Source of the DNA: a virus
Strand: one strand, 5' to 3'
Virus record (IMG/VR): IMGVR_UViG_3300028392_000188
Span: 1-33,725 of that record
Length of the DNA: 33,725 bases
The position numbers and the translations under genes were made by a program. The notes beneath the pieces were generated by a model. It did no database searches and was not told the origin of the DNA. It saw nothing but the letters and a program-made list of their open reading frames with translations. Shown here in pieces: positions 29,356 to 33,725 of the stretch (position 1 is the first letter of the stretch; the number at the start of each line of letters is the position of its first letter).

Positions 29356-31211
29356 TGGCTGAAACATTCCGACCACCACAGGCAGTTCAGAATAACGCTG
29401 CACGCGCTTTGAAATGGATTGCCGACGGCAAAGCCGGAAGCGGTTTCACCGATACCGGTCGCGCTCGCGCTGTTCAATTAGCCAAAGGCGACGCAGTATC
29501 CGCAGAAACAATCCTTCGGATGTATTCATTCTTTGCTCGTCACGAAGTAGACAAGCAGGGTAAGGGATTCAACAATGGCGACGATGGATTCCCTAGTGCT
29601 GGGCGCGTTGCTTGGGACGCATGGGGTGGCGATGAAGGATTCACCTGGTCGTCAAAGATTAGAGAACAACTGTCGGCGCGTGCCGCATTATTGGAAGGCG
29701 TAAGCATGAACAAGCGCGACGCAATGGAATCTGACGTTGCTGACCTGCCCGAAGAATTAGCGGAATTGTTGGGAACAACTGTTCAATTCTATTTCCGCGC
29801 ACATGGCGCACATTGGAACGTCAAGGGTGCGGACTTTAGCGAATACCACAAACTATTCCAAAAGATTTACGAAACTGCTTACGAGCTGATTGACCCCATC
29901 GCCGAGAACCTGCGCAAAATTGGTTCTGTTGCACCATTCCACCTGGCTGAATTCTCCGCGTTGGGATACTTGCCGGACGCTAATCCTGGTCAAGATCCGA
30001 TGAGCCTAGCCCGCGACTTACTGAATGCAAACGATGTGTTCTTAGATGAGCTGTCAGATTGCTTCGATTGCGCAACCCGCTACAACCAGCAGGGAATCGC
30101 AAACTTCCTGGCTGGTGCTATCGACGGTCAGCAATTCTACAAATGGCAACTAACCGCTTCGCTTGGCGAAGAAGTAACCCAGCCACAACCTGACCCAATG
30201 GACGCTCAAGGTGTCGATGAAGATGACGCCGAAGAAATGCCAATGATGGTTGACGGGATGATGGGCGCATATTCAGCCGACCCAGAAGTTGAAACCGCTG
30301 AAGTTGTTTTGGAATCCGAGGAAGTTGTTTCGGAATCTGATGAAGACCGCGCCGCCATGGCTCGAATCGGCGAAGGTTCATTCGTGTCTTGGGATTCTTC
30401 CGGCGGTCGTGCGCGTGGCAAGGTTGTCAAGGTTGTGACCAAAGGCGCGGCAAGTTCCAGCGAAGGTTACACATTAGAAGCAACCAAAGATTCGCCAGTG
30501 TTCCAGGTTCAAATCTATGCAGCCAAGGGCAACGGATACATTCCGACCGACACAACAGTTGTCCATCGTGCAGACACTTTGACAATCATCACGCCACTAC
30601 CTTCCCCACGAAGCGAGGAAACAATGTTCGAAGAACGAAAGGGTGCATTCGCGTCCGCCGAGCGTGTTACGATGGACGCAGAAGTGCGGTCATTAGATAC
30701 CGGCGACGGATCCTTGAAGATTGGTGGCTACGCCGCACAATTCAACAAGGAAGCCACTGGTCTTTCATTCCGTGAAGTTATTGCACCAGGCGCATTCTCG
30801 CGTTCGTTGCAGTCCGGCGAACCTGTTTATTTGCTAGTGAACCATGACACCAACGGAATCCCTTTGGCGTCCACAGCTTCGGGAACATTAAATCTTTCCG
30901 AAGATGAAGTTGGTTTGCGCATGGAAGCCAACTTGGATCCTGCAAATCCGAAAGCCCAAGAATTGTATTCGGCTATCAGTCGCGGCGATATTGCAAAGAT
31001 GTCGTTTGCGTTCACTGTTGCCCCCGAAGGTTCTAGCCGTTCGGAAGGTTTGCGCACGTTGACCGACCTGAATCTGTTTGAAGTTTCAGCGGTCACTTGG
31101 CCTGCATACAATGACACCGCTTTGGGTGCACGTTCCGCCGAGGACGCTCAAGCCGAAGCCCTTGAATTGCGAAAGCGACTTCTTCAACTCAAGCAGAAGT
31201 TCGCTAAGTAA
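29355..31211 (+). CDS. Prohead protease fused to Dps-like and other domains
   Basis: 618 aa with four parts. (1) Residues 1-115: a small domain with ARALKWIADGKAGSGFTDTG, common next to phage portal genes. (2) About 125-270: a Dps/ferritin-like helical domain with HWNVKG (H153), H165, and D180/E184 in IDPIAENLRK. Four of the five ferroxidase-ligand positions of Dps are kept; the fifth (Asp) is Gln169. (3) About 338-412: a beta domain resembling the hypervirulence-associated TUDOR/DUF2945 unit (SFVSWDSSGG, then GKVVKVVT). (4) About 424-618: the HK97 prohead protease with H497 (NHD) and S550 (KMSFAF), which processes the capsid. Internal ATGs with ribosome sites (29706, 30624) may give separate products. 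Confidence 0.82.
   Translation: MAETFRPPQAVQNNAARALKWIADGKAGSGFTDTGRARAVQLAKGDAVSAETILRMYSFFARHEVDKQGKGFNNGDDGFPSAGRVAWDAWGGDEGFTWSSKIREQLSARAALLEGVSMNKRDAMESDVADLPEELAELLGTTVQFYFRAHGAHWNVKGADFSEYHKLFQKIYETAYELIDPIAENLRKIGSVAPFHLAEFSALGYLPDANPGQDPMSLARDLLNANDVFLDELSDCFDCATRYNQQGIANFLAGAIDGQQFYKWQLTASLGEEVTQPQPDPMDAQGVDEDDAEEMPMMVDGMMGAYSADPEVETAEVVLESEEVVSESDEDRAAMARIGEGSFVSWDSSGGRARGKVVKVVTKGAASSSEGYTLEATKDSPVFQVQIYAAKGNGYIPTDTTVVHRADTLTIITPLPSPRSEETMFEERKGAFASAERVTMDAEVRSLDTGDGSLKIGGYAAQFNKEATGLSFREVIAPGAFSRSLQSGEPVYLLVNHDTNGIPLASTASGTLNLSEDEVGLRMEANLDPANPKAQELYSAISRGDIAKMSFAFTVAPEGSSRSEGLRTLTDLNLFEVSAVTWPAYNDTALGARSAEDAQAEALELRKRLLQLKQKFAK
30615..30626 (+). promoter_or_regulatory. Internal ribosome site and start for the protease domain
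   Basis: GAGGAA (30615-30620) lies 3 nt before an in-frame ATG (30624, residue 424) exactly at the border between the TUDOR-like and protease domains. Translation from here would give a 195-aa stand-alone protease, the normal size for HK97-type proteases. A second candidate (GGAAGG 29693-29698, ATG 29706) lies before the Dps-like domain. Confidence 0.45.
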
Positions 31212-31285
31212 TTCCCACAAGTTTTCCCCACCGCAACTCTGCCGTGGCGAATTGCACGAAACCAACCAACCCATTAGGAGTAACC

Positions 31286-32923
31286 ATGTCCATGTTGGAC
31301 AACCTACGCGAAGCCCGCGCCACCGCGCTTGCTGACGCAACGGCGTTGCTATCTGGCGAGGCAACAGTGGAAGCACTGGACGCAGCCGAAGCACGTCAGG
31401 CAGAGATCACAGATCTTGACGCCAAAATCACAAGTGCAGAAGCACTTGAAGCCCGCACCGCAGTAATCAAGGAAGCCCGCGCCGATTCAGGCGTTAAGAC
31501 TTTCGGTTCTGCTGTAATCGGTAAAGAAGAAATGACCTATGATGTCCGTGGCGAACACTCGTTCGTTCGTGACATGATTGGCGCACAACTTCGCAACGAT
31601 TCTTCTTCATGGGAACGTCTTGCACGTCACCAGCAAGAAGTCGCTGTTGAATCACGCGATGTATCACGCACCGATGGTGCTGGTGGAGATTTCGTTTATG
31701 GCGAGAGCCAGGGACGCTTCGTAGCGTAAGTTACGAATGAACATCACGCTGTATCGGTGAACCCCACCAAATTTATTTGGGGAATACCGAGGGAACCCAC
31801 GCTAGGGACTCCGTAGAGACTACACGCGAGACAACCTTGATAGGTGCAATACTGGTAGCGAAGCCAGGTTGCAACTAAGGTTGAAGATATAGTCCGAACT
31901 AACACAATGGAAAAGTGTTAGAGGTTGTCAGAAATGCGCAACCCGGCAACATAAATGTTGCTAGTAACAAATTTGCCCCCAATCTACCTCATCAATGAAT
32001 ATGCTGAATTCGCTCGTGCTGCTCGCGTAACCGCGAACCTCACAACGAACATGGCACTTCCAGCCGGTACTGACTCAATCAACATTCCTGCAATCACAAC
32101 CGGTACCCGTACCGGTTTCCAGGCTGCTGATAACTCAACAACCTACGCACCAGTAAGCCCACGCGATCTAGTAACTGCTACTCGCACCGGTCGTGTTGAA
32201 ACAATTTCTGGTTTCCAAAATGTGTCAATCCAGCTTGTTGAGCAGTCACCAATTGCTGGCGGTCTTGACCGTCTAGTATTCGGCGATCTTATGGCCGATT
32301 ACGCACTGCAACTAAACACCGCAGTTCTTGGCACTGGCGATGGCTCAGCAGGATCACTCAAGGGTTTTGTTACCCTTGGCGCTGATACTACAAACGGCAT
32401 TCCTACAACGTGGACTGAAACAACTCCGTCCGCTGTTGGCGCTTATGCTGCTATCAACAAGGCAATTTCGGGTGTTGTTAGCAACCGTTTCCGCGATGTT
32501 GAAGCAATCGTTGTTAGCCCGTCAACATGGTACTGGTTAGCCGGTCAGGTTGACTCTGCAAACCGTCCGCTTATCGTTCCAACAAATGGTGCAAACCAGG
32601 CGTTCAACGCTAACGGTGTCATCGACAAGCCAGGTGCAGCAGCAGGAATGGTCGGTCTGATTTCAGGCGTTCCAGTTTATGTTGACGCAACCATGACAAA
32701 GACATACGGCGCAGCAACAAACCAGGCACCAATCGTGCTTGGAAAGTTCAGTGATAGTTACCTGTTCGAATCGGGACAGAAAACAAGAGTTTTGCCGGAT
32801 GTTCTGTCGGCAAACCTCACTGTGCGTTTCCAGGTTTACGGTTACGCAGCACTAATCCACCGCTTCAACAAGTCGGTTTCGACTATCAGCGGCACCGGTG
32901 CAATCGCACCTTCAGGTTACTAA
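31286..32923 (+). CDS. Major capsid protein, intron-containing allele (join 31286..31696, 31976..32923)
   Basis: 452 aa after removal of the intron. AGGAGTAA (31276-31283) is 2 nt before the ATG. Exon 1 encodes the N-terminal delta/scaffold-like region (LDNLREARATALADATALLS, coiled coil) up to GGDFV (V137). Exon 2 resumes at P138 (PPIYLINEYAEF) and runs to the stop. Joined, the GGDFVPP motif is restored, with codons GTT|CCC CCA intact. Without splicing, translation runs 10 residues into the intron and stops (TAA at 31727), giving a 147-aa delta-domain peptide. An ATG at 31955 inside the intron is not a credible start. The capsid body has diverged from the copy at 1-1264, while flanks are nearly identical. 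Confidence 0.9.
31697..31975 (+). ncRNA. Group I self-splicing intron, 279 nt, in the major capsid gene
   Basis: It interrupts the capsid gene between GTT and CCC. The 5' exon ends in U and the intron ends in G, the group I rule. GGCGAG (31700-31705) can pair with the exon end TTCGTT, including a G-U at the splice site (P1). Further elements: P2 ACGCT/AGCGT (31714-31727), P4 CGGT/ACCG (31755-31789), P5 CCAAA/TTTGG (31767-31780), P7 GACTA (31818-31822) with TAGTC (31890-31894) inside the conserved AAGATATAGTCC, P8 CAACCTT/AAGGTTG (31832-31883) with a nested stem, P9 CTAACAC/GTGTTAG (31899-31921), and two more 3' hairpins. No P7.1/P7.2 insertion and no open reading frame for an endonuclease. 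The precise absence of 279 nt in the other copy confirms the boundaries. Confidence 0.93.
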
Positions 32924-32939
32924 TCTGACCTAGTTGTCG

Positions 32940-32976
32940 GCGGGAATCTGGATACCTTACGGATTCAGATTCCCGC
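32940..32976 (+). other. Stem-loop after the capsid gene, second copy
   Basis: The same 11-bp stem as at 1281-1317, with substitutions only in the loop (GGATACC instead of GGGTTCC around the turn). Conservation of the stem between strain variants supports function in RNA. Confidence 0.7.
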
Positions 32977-33011
32977 TGCAACACTCACAACAAAAGTTCA
33001 GGGGAATGGAC

Positions 33012-33152
33012 ATGGCAAGAATGAAAACGCTATTGCTGGAAGCGGCAATCGCAATCGAAAAAGTTTTAGAAGTTGGCGGCACCATTGAACAGGTGCTGGA
33101 TACTTTGGATCAGGTTCAGGACATTCCTAATTCGGGGGTTGAAACCCGATGA
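33012..33152 (+). CDS. Small conserved protein downstream of capsid, second copy
   Basis: 46 aa, the counterpart of 1353-1493 with the same AGGGGA site and the same sequence apart from a silent change (GCA to GCG, Ala). It shows that this little gene is under purifying selection while the adjacent capsid gene diverges. Confidence 0.6.
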   Translation: MARMKTLLLEAAIAIEKVLEVGGTIEQVLDTLDQVQDIPNSGVETR

Positions 33153-33725
33153 AAATGTCCGACAAGGTTTGTATTGGAATGGTCAACAATGGTTGGGTTC
33201 AGTCTCAGCTCATGGTTGATATTATCCACATCGCACTAATGAAGAAATCACATTTTGATTCTGTGGTTCAGGTGGCAAACATTGGTTTGACTACCCGTTC
33301 ACGAAATGTGGTTGTTCGTGAATTCTTAGACAATACCGAAGCCGAATGGTTGTTGTTGGTTGATTCTGACGAATCGTTGAAACCTGAAGTGTTCCAATTA
33401 TTGTGCGACACCGCGCATGACAAGGAACGTCCAATTGTTTCAGGTTTAGTGTTCGGCGCGTTCTTTGATAACGACGGTCAACTTCGACCAGTTCCCACGA
33501 TTTACAACATGGACGAAGAAGATGGTTTGCAACCGATTGACAACTTCCCAATCAACGAGCTGATTGAAGTTGACGCGGTTGGCACTGGCTGTCTGCTCAT
33601 TCATCGTTCGGTGTTGTTAAGAATGCAAGCCAACGCCACACAGAACCAAGGCCCACGCTGGGCATGGTTCGCCGAGGGTGCTATTGACGGCACATATTTT
33701 GGCGAGGATTTGTTATTCAGTAAGC
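33149..33725 (+). CDS. GT-A-fold glycosyltransferase, second copy (3'-truncated by window edge)
   Basis: The first 192 residues of the glycosyltransferase also seen at 1490-2239, cut by the end of the window within the GEDLLFSK region. Only scattered, mainly third-position differences separate it from the first copy (for example GTGTTG versus CTGCTC codons in CVLIH/CLLIH). It includes the DxD motif. It is the same gene reached after one full genome turn, not a paralogue. Confidence 0.85.
   Translation, partial: MKMSDKVCIGMVNNGWVQSQLMVDIIHIALMKKSHFDSVVQVANIGLTTRSRNVVVREFLDNTEAEWLLLVDSDESLKPEVFQLLCDTAHDKERPIVSGLVFGAFFDNDGQLRPVPTIYNMDEEDGLQPIDNFPINELIEVDAVGTGCLLIHRSVLLRMQANATQNQGPRWAWFAEGAIDGTYFGEDLLFSK

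Larger units (their letters stand above)
31381..33725 (+). repeat. Terminal redundancy: recurrence of 1-2066 in a variant form
   Basis: Bases 1-316 match 31381-31696 with about 16 differences by eye, all but one in the last 118 bases. After the intron, 317-2066 matches 31976-33725 at constant offset 31,659 (31,380 plus 279). Identity is high outside the capsid body and much lower within it. Best read as one genome unit walked past its start, with two strain variants joined, rather than a tandem duplication. Confidence 0.9.

Noticed and set aside
31955-31975. ATG inside the intron as a start for a separate capsid body protein
   Set aside because: It lies within the conserved 3' end of the intron, has no ribosome site, and the exon-joined frame explains the coding region exactly.
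1-33725. tRNA genes, integrase or lysogeny repressor
   Set aside because: None was recognised on either strand. The small HTH proteins lack the features of a classical repressor next to an integrase, so temperate lifestyle is not supported.

Overview
The window is the genome of a tailed double-stranded DNA phage (siphovirus-type, HK97-fold capsid) that very probably infects an actinobacterium. The host call rests on a WhiB-family iron-sulphur regulator at 17.3 kb, together with the style of the small early genes. All supported genes lie on the + strand and are tightly packed, mostly with ATGA, TAATG or GTGA stop-start overlaps. No integrase, repressor, tRNA or DNA polymerase gene was recognised. 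Replication would start from a primase-polymerase/helicase fusion.

The window is longer than one genome. Positions 1-2066 recur at 31381-33725 with the same gene order, so one unit is 31,380 bp, or 31,659 bp with the intron described below. The two ends are two strain variants: nearly identical outside the major capsid gene but clearly diverged inside it. The end copy carries a 279-nt insertion (31697-31975) exactly inside the capsid codons GTT|CCC. It has the hallmarks of a self-splicing group I intron: the P7 pair GACTA/TAGTC, the conserved AAGATATAGTCC segment, P2, P8 and P9 hairpins, a 5' exon ending in U and an intron ending in G. The first copy (junction 316/317) is the natural intron-less allele. 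Spliced, both alleles encode capsid proteins of the same length, 452 aa for the complete copy. The intron has no room for a homing endonuclease; the only HNH gene seen is free-standing beside the terminase (25.5 kb).

Layout: 1-4.2 kb, capsid, a small protein, a glycosyltransferase, a fibre-like protein and the head-tail connector. 4.2-10.7 kb, neck and tail: tail tube, tail chaperones with a likely -1 frameshift, a gp10-like protein, tape measure and tip proteins. 10.7-13.0 kb, lysis: membrane protein, holin, M23 endolysin, a secreted PA14 protein with a Pro-Thr-rich stalk, and a small membrane protein. 13.0-16.0 kb, DNA-binding protein, phosphoesterase, DNA methyltransferase and a DUF6378-like protein, closed by a strong terminator at 16.02 kb. 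16.1-25.1 kb, early and replication genes: small zinc and membrane proteins, resolvase, WhiB, Cas4-like exonuclease, a putative ssDNA-binding protein, a PAPS-reductase-like PP-loop protein, primase-helicase and zinc/HTH regulators. 25.1-31.2 kb, small genes, HNH, terminase small and large subunits, portal and a four-part prohead protease fusion. The capsid gene follows again.

Two features stand out besides the intron. The prohead protease is fused to a Dps/ferritin-like domain that keeps four of five ferroxidase-ligand positions. Early and late genes also use different ribosome-binding motifs (AAGGACAA versus AGGAGTAA).
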